Source: VAZQ01 sp963817015
GTDB taxonomy: Bacteria > Pseudomonadota > Alphaproteobacteria > Rhizobiales > Xanthobacteraceae
Direction: 5' to 3'
DNA length: 64,000 nt
NCBI GenBank assembly: GCA_963817015.1
Contig: CAWFMV010000009.1
Span: forward strand, 62,001-126,000
Every line of letters begins with the position of its first letter. Within the stretch, counting starts at the first letter, position 1. A program made the position numbers and the translations under genes. A model generated the notes under the pieces. That model was not told where the DNA came from, ran no database searches, and saw nothing but the letters and a program-made list of their open reading frames with translations. Of the stretch, positions 19,070-26,729 are shown piece after piece.

Positions 19070-19990
19070 ATGCAATATGATGACCTGCCGGAAAGTAGCA
19101 ACATCGAGGATCGTCGCGAGGAAGGCCCGAGGGGCGGTGGCGGTTTTGGTGGAATACCCGGCGGTGCTGGCGGCCTCTCGATTGGCACGGTCCTGGTGCT
19201 GGGAGTGATCGGCTGGGCGCTCGGCATCGATCCGAGCTTCCTTATTGGCGGTGCGGAGATACTAACGCGCGAGCAGCCGCGCACGAGCGCCCCTTCGCAG
19301 ACGCGCCCGACCGGAAGTCCTAAGGATGACACCGGTCGATTCGTGTCGCGCGTGCTCGGCAGCACTGAAGCGGTTTGGAAGGATGAGTTTGCGAAGGCCA
19401 GGACTACCTACCAGACACCGACGCTGATCCTGTTCCGCGGACAGACCGACGCGGCTTGCGGTGGTCGAGCTCAGAGCGCGATGGGTCCGTTCTATTGCCC
19501 AAACGATAGGAAGATCTATCTCGACACGTCGTTCTTCCAGGAGATCGAGACGCGCTTTCGTGGCTGCGAGGGCAGAGCATGCCAGTTCTCGCAGGCCTAT
19601 GTGATCGCGCATGAGGTCGGCCATCATGTGCAGAATCTCCAGGGCATTCTGACGCGGGCGAACTCGGCCCAGCAGGCCGCCGGCGGCCGCACCCCGGAGG
19701 CAAACCGCATCCAGGTTCGCGTCGAATTGCAGGCCGATTGCCTCGCCGGCATCTGGGCCAACAAGTCCGATGAGCGCTGGCATCTGTTGCAGCCCGGTGA
19801 TGTCGAGGCCGCGCTGCGCACTGCCGCGGCGATCGGCGACGACACTCTGCAGCGGCGCGCGCAGGGCAGAGTGGTGCCCGACAGCTTCACCCATGGCACC
19901 TCCGAGCAACGGCAGCGCTGGTTCAACACCGGTCTGAAGCAGGGAACGGGAGACAGCTGCAACACGTTCGCGCCGACGGCGCAGCTCTGA
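19070..19990 (+). CDS. YpfJ-type neutral zinc metallopeptidase, membrane anchored
   Basis: This 306-residue protein starts at the ATG at 19070, right after GAGGAGG. A Gly-rich cytoplasmic N-terminus (GPRGGGGFGG) precedes one membrane segment (about residues 37-55). The exported domain carries AYVIAHEVGHHVQNLQG, the HExxH zinc motif, and the third-ligand region VELQADCLAGIWA. The CGRAQSAMGPFYCP-like stretch (after DAACGG) is typical of the YpfJ/KPN family. The substrate is unknown. It is divergent from ccrM and followed 64 bases later by the DUF3500 gene on the same strand. Confidence 0.93.
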   Translation: MQYDDLPESSNIEDRREEGPRGGGGFGGIPGGAGGLSIGTVLVLGVIGWALGIDPSFLIGGAEILTREQPRTSAPSQTRPTGSPKDDTGRFVSRVLGSTEAVWKDEFAKARTTYQTPTLILFRGQTDAACGGRAQSAMGPFYCPNDRKIYLDTSFFQEIETRFRGCEGRACQFSQAYVIAHEVGHHVQNLQGILTRANSAQQAAGGRTPEANRIQVRVELQADCLAGIWANKSDERWHLLQPGDVEAALRTAAAIGDDTLQRRAQGRVVPDSFTHGTSEQRQRWFNTGLKQGTGDSCNTFAPTAQL

Positions 19991-20054
19991 GCCACTAGCT
20001 CCGAGCCGCGCATCGTCACGCAGGCGGTGCAGTACCCATAAAGGGGAGGGCTCG

Positions 20055-21119
20055 ATGTCGCGCAACGATTTGAATGGCGAAATGTCGAATCACGATCGGC
20101 CGGATCGCCGCCGTGTGCTGGTGGCCGGGAGCGCGCTCGTCGGCGCAGCCGTGCTGCCGGGAGCCGCTGATGCCGCCGAGGCGGGACTTGCCTCCGCCGC
20201 CGACCTCACCGCACGCACGCGGGCGTTTCTGGCCGGGCTTGATCCCGACAAGCGCAAGGCGGCGTCGTTCGAATGGGACGGCAAGGAGTGGCGCGGTTGG
20301 AACTATTTCGGCTTCCCGAGTGTGACCAAGCCGGGCTTGCGGCTCGAGCAGATGGATGCCGCACAGAAGGATCTGGCCTGGGCGCTGCTGGCGACCTTGA
20401 TGTCGCCGGAAGGGCTCAAGAAGGCACGCAATGTCATGACGTTGCAGGACGTGCTGATCGAGCTCGGCGACGGCGTCGGGCAGCGTTCGGCTGAGCGGTT
20501 TTCATTCGCCGTCTATGGAACCCCGGGCGACACCGGCGCGTGGGGCTTTCGGCTTGAAGGGCACCATCTGCATCAATCGATCGCCGTGCGGGATGGCCAG
20601 ATCATCTCGGTCTCGCCGTCCTCGTTCTCGTGCAATCCCAATCGCGTCACCTCCGGGCGACACGCCGGCCTCGTCACCCTGCAGGCCGAGGAGGCGCTGG
20701 CGCGGCGGCTGATCGGCGATCTCGGCCCGCGATTGCAAGGAAGGGCGCGTTTGTCGAACACGCCGATCGACAACATTCTCTCCTATGCGGGGCGCGAGCG
20801 CGCGAACGGGCGCAAGGTTGGCCTTCCGGCATCCGAGCTGTCCGCGTCCCAGCGCGATCTCCTCTGGCAGCTGATCGAGACTTATGCGGTCGACCATCTG
20901 TCGTCGCCGCTTGCATCCGCCCAGAAGTCACGCGTGCGCACGGGCGACCGCGAGGCGGTTCATTTTGCCTGGTATGGACCCAATACGCCCGAACGCGCGT
21001 TCGGCTACCGGGTGATTGGCGATGGTTTCGTCGTCGAGCTCGGCTCGGTCGATCCAGCGGCGCAGCATCTGCATACGATCTATCACGATCTCAGCAACGT
21101 GCTCGGGCGCCAAGGCTGA
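20055..21119 (+). CDS. DUF3500 domain protein, exported
   Basis: This 354-residue protein has a twin-arginine-like signal, DRRRVLVAGSALVGAAVLPGAADA. It also has the DUF3500 pattern: SFEWDGKEWRGWNYFG near residue 75, RFSFAVYGTPG, GFRLEGHHLHQSIAVRDG, and a late HFAWYGPNTPERAFGYRVIG. The two halves share WYG- or YGTPG-type repeats, suggesting an internally repeated fold. The biochemical function is unknown. The ATG at 20055 follows GGGGAGGG; an internal ATG at residue 10 is an alternative. Confidence 0.82.
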   Translation: MSRNDLNGEMSNHDRPDRRRVLVAGSALVGAAVLPGAADAAEAGLASAADLTARTRAFLAGLDPDKRKAASFEWDGKEWRGWNYFGFPSVTKPGLRLEQMDAAQKDLAWALLATLMSPEGLKKARNVMTLQDVLIELGDGVGQRSAERFSFAVYGTPGDTGAWGFRLEGHHLHQSIAVRDGQIISVSPSSFSCNPNRVTSGRHAGLVTLQAEEALARRLIGDLGPRLQGRARLSNTPIDNILSYAGRERANGRKVGLPASELSASQRDLLWQLIETYAVDHLSSPLASAQKSRVRTGDREAVHFAWYGPNTPERAFGYRVIGDGFVVELGSVDPAAQHLHTIYHDLSNVLGRQG

Positions 21120-21239
21120 TTCGTTACGATGGCTGATTCGCTCTGACAGCTGATTCGCCCGGCCGCGGATTCGACGGGATTGTTGAAAAAGGACGACCCT
21201 TTCACTTTCCTGCCGCACCGAAATTGGTAAGAGTGCTGC

Positions 21240-21803
21240 ATGGCTGGAATCGATCCCAACAAACCCTTCGTACCGCTTAAGTTTGCGGTGCTGACCATTT
21301 CCGACACGCGCGACCTGGCCGACGACAAGTCGGGTGCGACGCTGTCCGACCGGATCAAGGCCGCCGGCCACATCGTGTTCGAGCGCACCATCGTGCGCGA
21401 CGATGTGGAGGCGATCCGCGCGCGCGTGAAGGAGTGGATCGATACGCCCGCTGTCGATGTGGTTGTCACCACCGGCGGCACCGGCTTCACCGGTCGCGAT
21501 GTGACGCCCGAGGCGGTCGAGCCACTGTTTGAAAAGAAGATGGAAGCGTTTGCGGTGCTGTTCCTGATGGTCAGCTTCCGCAAGATTGGCACCTCGGCGA
21601 TCCAGAGTCGCGCCACCGCGGGTGTCGCCAATTCTACCTACATCTTTTGCCTGCCAGGATCACCCGGCGCCTGCAAGGATGCCTGGGACGAGATTCTCGT
21701 CTACCAGCTCGACTTTCGTCACGGCCCCTGCAACTTCGTCGAGATCATGCCGCGGCTCGACGAGCACCTGCGCCGCCCCAAGGCGAGGGGCGCGACGGCG
21801 TGA
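21240..21803 (+). CDS. moaB: Molybdenum cofactor biosynthesis protein B
   Basis: This 187-residue protein of the MoaB/Mog fold shows FAVLTISDTRDLADDKSGATL at the start, VVVTTGGTGFTGRDVTPEAVEPLF (the molybdopterin-binding loop) and IFCLPGSPGACKDAWDEIL. MoaB adenylates molybdopterin or assists that step in Mo-cofactor assembly. No other moa or mog gene is in the window. Two ModA-like binding proteins lie convergently downstream, which may reflect a molybdate theme. The ATG at 21240 follows GAGTGCTGC without a strong ribosome site. Confidence 0.95.
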   Translation: MAGIDPNKPFVPLKFAVLTISDTRDLADDKSGATLSDRIKAAGHIVFERTIVRDDVEAIRARVKEWIDTPAVDVVVTTGGTGFTGRDVTPEAVEPLFEKKMEAFAVLFLMVSFRKIGTSAIQSRATAGVANSTYIFCLPGSPGACKDAWDEILVYQLDFRHGPCNFVEIMPRLDEHLRRPKARGATA

Positions 21804-21805
21804 GG

Positions 21806-21833
21806 ACGGCCGTCTCGCGGGTGAGACGGCCGT
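21806..21833. terminator. Perfect hairpin between convergent genes, likely bidirectional terminator
   Basis: ACGGCCGTCTC pairs perfectly with GAGACGGCCGT around a six-base loop, an 11-base-pair stem. It starts three bases after the moaB stop and lies ten bases from the stop of the convergent ModA-like gene. Position and symmetry indicate termination in both directions; no T-run is present. Confidence 0.65.
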
Positions 21834-21842
21834 TGTGGTGCC

Positions 21843-22599
21843 TCAGCTCGCGGGCTCGAGCCCCTTCGCCTTCATCACCTTGGCGGTGTCGGGTGTGACC
21901 AGGAATTTAAAGAATGCCCTGCCGGCATCGGGTTGCTTGGTGGCCGCGCTGTTGGCGCCCGCAAAGCTCGTATAGAGCTGAATGTCCGCGGGTAACGGGC
22001 CGACGAGGTCGGCGCCTGCAAAGGGCAGGATCTCGCTGATTTGCGTCATGCCGATCTCGGCTTCGCCTTTCGCGACGAACTCGGCAGCGGCGGTCGGCGC
22101 GGGCTTAATTTTCGATTTGATCTCGTCCGCGATGCCAATTCGCACGAACAGCTCCTTCAGATAAATGCCGCTCGCGCCTTGCTCCACATAGGTGATCGAT
22201 TTGGCATTGCGAAGCGCGGTCTTGAACGCCTCCGTTGTGCTGATATCCGGCTTGGGCGCACCCTTGCGAACCGCGACGCCGATGCTCGAGCGTACAAGCG
22301 GCGTGCGCGTTGCGCTGTCGAGCTTGCCTTGCGAGATGAGTGCGTCGATGCCGGGTGTGTTGAGGATGGTTGCATCGAAGACCTCGCCCTTCTCGATCTG
22401 CCCCCGCAGCGGGACCGCGGCGCCCCACACGAATCACGAGCTTGTGCCCACTGGCTTTCTCGAATTGCGGAGTGATCTCCTCCAGTGCTGATTTCAAGGC
22501 ATTCGAGCTTAGGACTTTGATCTCGGCCGCATTGGCCGAAATGCCAAACGCCAGCATCGCGGCGAATCCAGTCGTTGCGGCGCTCATCGCTCTCGTCAT
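21843..22599 (-). pseudogene. ModA-like ABC substrate-binding protein, frameshifted copy
   Basis: The gene starts at ATG 22599 after GGAGGAAGG, with a signal peptide ending in SANAAE and the molybdate-binding-like opening IKVLSSNALKSALEEITPQFEKASGHKL. In the run of four C at 22423-22426 (plus strand) one base too many shifts the frame. The remainder (QIEKGEVFDATILNTPGIDALISQG ... FFKFLVTPDTAKVMKAKGLEPAS) continues in the next frame. Removing one base gives the same spacing as the intact paralogue immediately upstream. If not an error, the gene is recently inactivated. Confidence 0.85.
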
Positions 22600-22657
22600 G
22601 GCCTTCCTCCTGCTGTGACTTGTCTTCGAATGACACCCGAGGGTGATTGTTGCCGTG

Positions 22658-23401
22658 TCAGCTCGCGGACTCGAGGCCCTTTGCCTTCATGACCTTGATT
22701 GTGTCCGGCGCGGCGAGGAAATCGAGCAGCGCCTTGCCCGCCGCCGGCTGCTTGGCATTCGCAACGATTGCGCCGGCAAACACGGTGTAGTTCTGGATCT
22801 CCGTTGGCAAAAGTCCGCCAAGCTCCGCGCCCGCCGCCAACACGACCTCACTCGCCTGCGTGAGCCCGATCTCGCTCTCGCCCTTGCCCGCGAGCTCGGC
22901 GCCGGAGCCGTCTTTGTACTTGGACCTGACCGCGTCCGTGATCCCTAGTCGCGTAAACAGGCTCCAGAGATAGATGCCGGTCAGGCCCCGGTCGTTGAAC
23001 GAGATCGATTTTGCGGCGAGCAGGGTCCGCTTGAACGCCTCGGTCGTGCTGGTATCGGGCTTGGGCGCACCTTTGCGGATGGCGATGCCGAGCCCCGAGC
23101 GCACCACGACCACGCGGGACGACGTGACGAGCTTGTTCTGCTTCAGCAGTTGATCGATCGCATCGGCGCCAATGACCGCCACGTCGATCGGCTCACCCTT
23201 TTCGACGCGCACTTTCAATGGCTCGGTTGAGCCGTAGGTGGCGTTGAGCTTGTGTTCGCTCGCCTTCTCGAACGCGGGCGTAAGCTCGGTCAGCGTTGAC
23301 TTCAAAGCATTGGTGATCAGCGCCGTGACCTCGGCCGCCTGAGCAGGCGGAGCCAGCATGAACGCACCTGCGGCCATTACAGCCGGCATGAATCGAGCCA
23401 T
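22658..23401 (-). CDS. ModA-like periplasmic substrate-binding protein
   Basis: This 247-residue protein has a signal peptide (MARFMPAVMAAGAFMLAPPAQA) and a PBP-II fold like ModA: AEVTALITNALKSTLTELTPAFEKASEHKL, KGEPIDVAVIGADAIDQLL, GLGIAIRKGAPKPD, ESEIGLTQASEV and LDFLAAPDTIKVMKAKGLE. ModA binds molybdate or tungstate, but this subgroup often lacks an adjacent modB and modC, and none is visible here, so the ligand is uncertain. The start follows GGGGAGGACG. It lies 58 bases upstream of its frameshifted paralogue, a tandem duplication. Confidence 0.9.
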   Translation of the reverse strand: MARFMPAVMAAGAFMLAPPAQAAEVTALITNALKSTLTELTPAFEKASEHKLNATYGSTEPLKVRVEKGEPIDVAVIGADAIDQLLKQNKLVTSSRVVVVRSGLGIAIRKGAPKPDTSTTEAFKRTLLAAKSISFNDRGLTGIYLWSLFTRLGITDAVRSKYKDGSGAELAGKGESEIGLTQASEVVLAAGAELGGLLPTEIQNYTVFAGAIVANAKQPAAGKALLDFLAAPDTIKVMKAKGLESAS

Positions 23402-23500
23402 GTTCGTCCTCCCCTGACGCGTATGCGACGCGTCTTCTTTGCTTATTCTGTGCGGGCGCTGAGATCGCCCGTCACACGCGTCATAGCATGGGCGGGCGTT

Positions 23501-24073
23501 TCAGTCGCCCAGCATTCCTGCCCGGCTGCGCAGAAGCTCGATCCGTCGCCGGCCGATGCGGCGAATGAAACCGCCCTCCGGATCTCGGTCGCTGGCGCGG
23601 TGGCCTCCAAGGGCGTCGTAGTGCGATTTTGCAATCAGCAAGCCCCGCTCCGGACGCGGCAGCGCGCCTACGGCGGTTGCCAGGAAGGTCAAGGCGGTGG
23701 TCACGCGCGAGCGGCTGGGCCGCGACCTGAACACAGCCGCACGCATGGGGGGGCCATTCTGCTGGGTCTCATGCAGGAACCGCTGAACTTCGTCGATCCA
23801 GCGAGATCCCGGCACGCTTCCGGGCCTTAGAAACAAGAGCCAGTCCGCTCGTGCCATGGTAGCAGCCACGCTTAGCCGCGCTCCAAGCGGTTCCGCCGAG
23901 GTGAAGAAGCGGCAGCCGGCAACGTCGGCTACCGTCGCTGTCGCGTCAGTTGAGCCGCCATCGGCCACGATGACCTCGCGCACCAAGCCAGCCACCGCAC
24001 CCGGAACCAGGGCCGCCAGCGTTGATGCCAGCAATACCTCCGAATCGCGTGTGCCGATCACCACGCTGATCAT
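23501..24073 (-). CDS. Glycosyltransferase family 2-like protein
   Basis: This 190-residue GT-A domain begins ISVVIGTRDSEVLLASTLAAL and carries VREVIVADGGSTDATATVA and a WLLFLRPGSVPGSRWIDEV stretch in the place of the metal-binding DxD loop, here lacking a clear DxD. That missing acidic pair makes catalysis doubtful. The C-terminus keeps the helix PERGLLIAKSHYDALGGHR. The frame is open to 24154, but the ATG at 24073 opens the first strand directly. It is divergent from the radical SAM gene. Confidence 0.8.
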   Translation of the reverse strand: MISVVIGTRDSEVLLASTLAALVPGAVAGLVREVIVADGGSTDATATVADVAGCRFFTSAEPLGARLSVAATMARADWLLFLRPGSVPGSRWIDEVQRFLHETQQNGPPMRAAVFRSRPSRSRVTTALTFLATAVGALPRPERGLLIAKSHYDALGGHRASDRDPEGGFIRRIGRRRIELLRSRAGMLGD

Positions 24074-24220
24074 ACTGCCGCGCCCCCGCCTGCCTCGCGG
24101 ACCTACCCCAACGGCCACCATATCATGGGGCGCTGCCCCTTTGCCCCACGACATGCGGCGGGCGCCAAATGTACGCCAATTGTTCTTGTTATGTTCTTAA
24201 TTCTCAGCTATGAATTGGAC

Positions 24221-25441
24221 ATGGCCCGTTCCTCTTCCGCCCTTCGACGCCCGCCGGCAGCCCCCTCTGTACCGGCAGGCGGTTTTGCGCGCCGCGGCCC
24301 GCCGGGATCGGCACAAGTCCCGCCAGCCGCGGTCGACCTCGGGCAGCCCCCCGACGCCGAGGTCGCCGTCGATGCCGACCGCAGGCGCGGTCGCGGCGCG
24401 CAATCAAATGCTTCCGGCCGCTATGAACCGCTCGCGCGGGTCACATTCGACGACGGCTGGCAGCGACTTGAAGACCTGCCGCCGTTCAAGACCACCGTCG
24501 CAATCGATACCGCGCGCCGGATCATCACGCGCAACAATTCACCCGACATCTCGTTCGACCGCTCGATCAATCCCTATCGCGGCTGCGAGCATGGCTGCGT
24601 CTATTGCTACGCGCGCCCCACTCACGCGTATCTTGGCCTGTCACCCGGCCTCGACTTTGAATCGAAGCTGTTTGCCAAGCCGGATGCGCCGCGGCTGCTC
24701 GAACGCGAATTGTCCGAGCCGAACTATGCGCCGCGCATGATCGCGATTGGAACCAATACCGATCCATATCAGCCGATCGAGCGGCAGCATCAGATCATGC
24801 GGCGCATTCTTGAGGTGCTCGAGCGCTTCGGCCATCCGGTCGGGATCGTCACCAAGTCGGGGCTGGTGCTGCGCGACCTCGATATTCTGTCGCGCATGGC
24901 GAAACGGAATCTTGTGAAGGTCGCGCTTTCGGTGACTACGCTCGATCCCAAGCTCGCGCGCGTGATGGAGCCTCGTGCCGCAACGCCGTCACGACGTCTC
25001 GATGCGCTGCGCGAGCTGGCGCAGGCGGGCGTGCCGACATCAGTCATGGTTGCGCCCATTATTCCTGCCATCAACGACGCGGAAATCGAGCGTATCCTCG
25101 ATGCGGCTTCAGCGGTTGGCGTGCAAGGTGCGGGTTATGTGCTGTTGCGGCTGCCGATCGAGGTGCGCGACCTGTTCCGCGAGTGGCTAATGGAGAATTT
25201 CCCGGATCGCTACCGGCACGTGTTCAGCCTCATCCGCGATCTGCGCGGCGGCAAGGATTACGATTCCGAGTTCGGCAAGCGCATGACCGGAACGGGTCCG
25301 ATCGCCTGGATGATCGGGCGGCGCTTCGAGGCCGCCTGCGAGAAGCTTGGCCTCAACAAGACGCGGGCGAAACTGACAACCGAGCATTTCTCGCCGCCGC
25401 GTAGTGAGAGTGCGCAGCTCAATCTGTTCTCACATGAGTGA
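24221..25441 (+). CDS. PA0069-family radical SAM protein
   Basis: This 406-residue protein has the radical SAM cluster CEHGCVYCYAR (three Cys, CxxxCxxC) at about residue 123, inside DRSINPYRGCEHGCVYC. It is followed by HAYLGLSPGLDFESKL and IGTNTDPYQPIE, as in the PA0069/spore-photoproduct-lyase-like group. The N-terminal ~60 residues are a disordered Pro, Ala and Arg stretch. The reaction is unknown. The ATG at 24221 is chosen; the longer frame from 24125 overlaps the divergent gene's start region. Its last eight bases overlap the ATG of the broken VOC gene. Confidence 0.93.
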   Translation: MARSSSALRRPPAAPSVPAGGFARRGPPGSAQVPPAAVDLGQPPDAEVAVDADRRRGRGAQSNASGRYEPLARVTFDDGWQRLEDLPPFKTTVAIDTARRIITRNNSPDISFDRSINPYRGCEHGCVYCYARPTHAYLGLSPGLDFESKLFAKPDAPRLLERELSEPNYAPRMIAIGTNTDPYQPIERQHQIMRRILEVLERFGHPVGIVTKSGLVLRDLDILSRMAKRNLVKVALSVTTLDPKLARVMEPRAATPSRRLDALRELAQAGVPTSVMVAPIIPAINDAEIERILDAASAVGVQGAGYVLLRLPIEVRDLFREWLMENFPDRYRHVFSLIRDLRGGKDYDSEFGKRMTGTGPIAWMIGRRFEAACEKLGLNKTRAKLTTEHFSPPRSESAQLNLFSHE

Positions 25442-25743
25442 ACCGACCACAAGTCTGTCGCTGGTGACGCTCGGCGTCAGCGATCTTGCAAAGAGCATGG
25501 CGTTCTACGAAGGGCTTGGTTTTCGCCGCAAGTCGCGGGACGCCGACGGCGTTGCATTCTTCGAAGCCGGCGGGGTCATCCTGTCGCTCTGGCCAACAGC
25601 GGAACTCGCGAAGGATGCCGAAATCGAATCCGCGAACTCAGGCGGTTTTCGCGGGATGTCGCTCGCCTGGAACTCTCTGGGAAGTTGCGCACAATCCGCA
25701 ATTTCTGTTCTCCGCCGACGGTCGCTTGCTGCTGCCTGATTGA
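25434..25743 (+). pseudogene. VOC-family protein with internal deletion
   Basis: The ATG at 25434 overlaps the radical SAM stop (ATGAGTGA). The first frame gives a normal VOC N-terminus: SLVTLGVSDLAKSMAFYEGLGFRR through GGFRGMSLAWN. At about 25672 it jumps, in another frame, to the family's C-terminal signature LWEVAHNPQF followed by DGRLLLPD and a stop at 25743. Relatives have around 40-50 further residues between these blocks, so roughly 120-150 bases are missing, with a frame change. The product of the first frame (ending at 25739) would lack half the fold. Confidence 0.85.
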
Positions 25744-25834
25744 GGGCGACGCCATTGTCCCCGCTTTTCACGCAAGATTGCACCCGGTAACGCAACCGCA
25801 TTGACTTGTGCCGCGCGCTCCGCACCATCACGGC

Positions 25835-26536
25835 ATGAGTCGCAACGCCATCGCACGCCCCGTTCGCCTGCCGCTTGCGGAGAAGGAGCCCAGGCCGACA
25901 TTTCGTCGCGAGCGCTCGGCGCTCAATCGCGGCCTCTGGCCGGTCGCGGGTTGCGACGAGGCCGGACGGGGACCGCTCGCGGGCCCGGTCGTGGCTGCCG
26001 CCGTCATCCTCGACCCGCAGCGTGTGCCGCGCGGCCTCGATGATTCCAAGAAGCTCGACCGGGATACGCGGGAGAAGCTCTACGCCAAGATATGCGCCTG
26101 CGCCGAGGTTGCGGTCGCAATGGCGCCGCCGGCCCGGATCGACCGCGACAACATTCTGCGTGCCTCGCTGTGGGCGCTGGCGCGCGCCGTGGTCGCGCTG
26201 CCGGTGCGCCCGAAGCTTGTGTTCGTCGATGGTCGTGACCGCATCGACTGCGGCTGTGACTGCGAGGCGGTTATCCGCGGCGATGCCATTATTGCCTCGA
26301 TCGCAGCGGCATCGATCGTTGCCAAGGTAACTCGCGACCGGCTCATGGCGCGCCTCGCGCAAATCCATCCCGGTTATGGCTTTGAGCGCCATATGGGTTA
26401 CGCCGTGCCGGAACATATCGAGGCGCTGACGCGCCTTGGGCCCACAATTCATCACCGGCAAAGCTTTGCGCCAGTGCGGCTGCGCGGTCTCCACGCGGCT
26501 CGCGTTGATGTTGTGCCCGATCTCTTGCCGCTCTGA
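25835..26536 (+). CDS. rnhB: Ribonuclease HII
   Basis: This 233-residue RNase HII removes RNA from RNA-DNA hybrids. Motifs: VAGCDEAGRGPLAGPVVAAAVIL (catalytic Asp-Glu), DDSKKLDRDTREKLY, VDGRDRID, IIASIAAASIVAKVTRDRLM (further catalytic Asp) and YGFERHMGY near the C-terminus. The start is uncertain: GTG at 25808 would add nine residues, and neither has a clear ribosome site. It is a housekeeping gene with no functional link to its neighbours. Confidence 0.95.
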   Translation: MSRNAIARPVRLPLAEKEPRPTFRRERSALNRGLWPVAGCDEAGRGPLAGPVVAAAVILDPQRVPRGLDDSKKLDRDTREKLYAKICACAEVAVAMAPPARIDRDNILRASLWALARAVVALPVRPKLVFVDGRDRIDCGCDCEAVIRGDAIIASIAAASIVAKVTRDRLMARLAQIHPGYGFERHMGYAVPEHIEALTRLGPTIHHRQSFAPVRLRGLHAARVDVVPDLLPL

Positions 26537-26571
26537 TCCACACTGAGTTCCGCAAAACCGCAAAAGCCCCG

Positions 26572-26607
26572 CTCATATGCCCTCTCATATGCCCTCTCAT
26601 ATGCCCT
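26572..26607. repeat. Three tandem copies of a 12-base unit (CTCATATGCCCT)
   Basis: Three perfect copies of CTCATATGCCCT lie between rnhB and the membrane glycosyltransferase gene; a decayed fourth follows. Each unit contains CATATG, itself a palindrome. The function is unknown; slippage expansion is the simplest explanation. Confidence 0.9.
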
Positions 26608-26729
26608 CCCATGGGGCCCTCTTGCGTGATTACGCGTTCTGACGGAAAACCTGATCACCGTTCTTCTGAAAAATGCCCTGGCGGGAGGCCCAATCTTGGC
26701 CGGGCGTATCCGGAAAGCGCGCGGGGCTG

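Noticed and set aside
26343..26612. Minus-strand frame encoding GHMR repeats
   Set aside because: It is only the translation of the 12-base tandem repeat and of the rnhB antisense strand.
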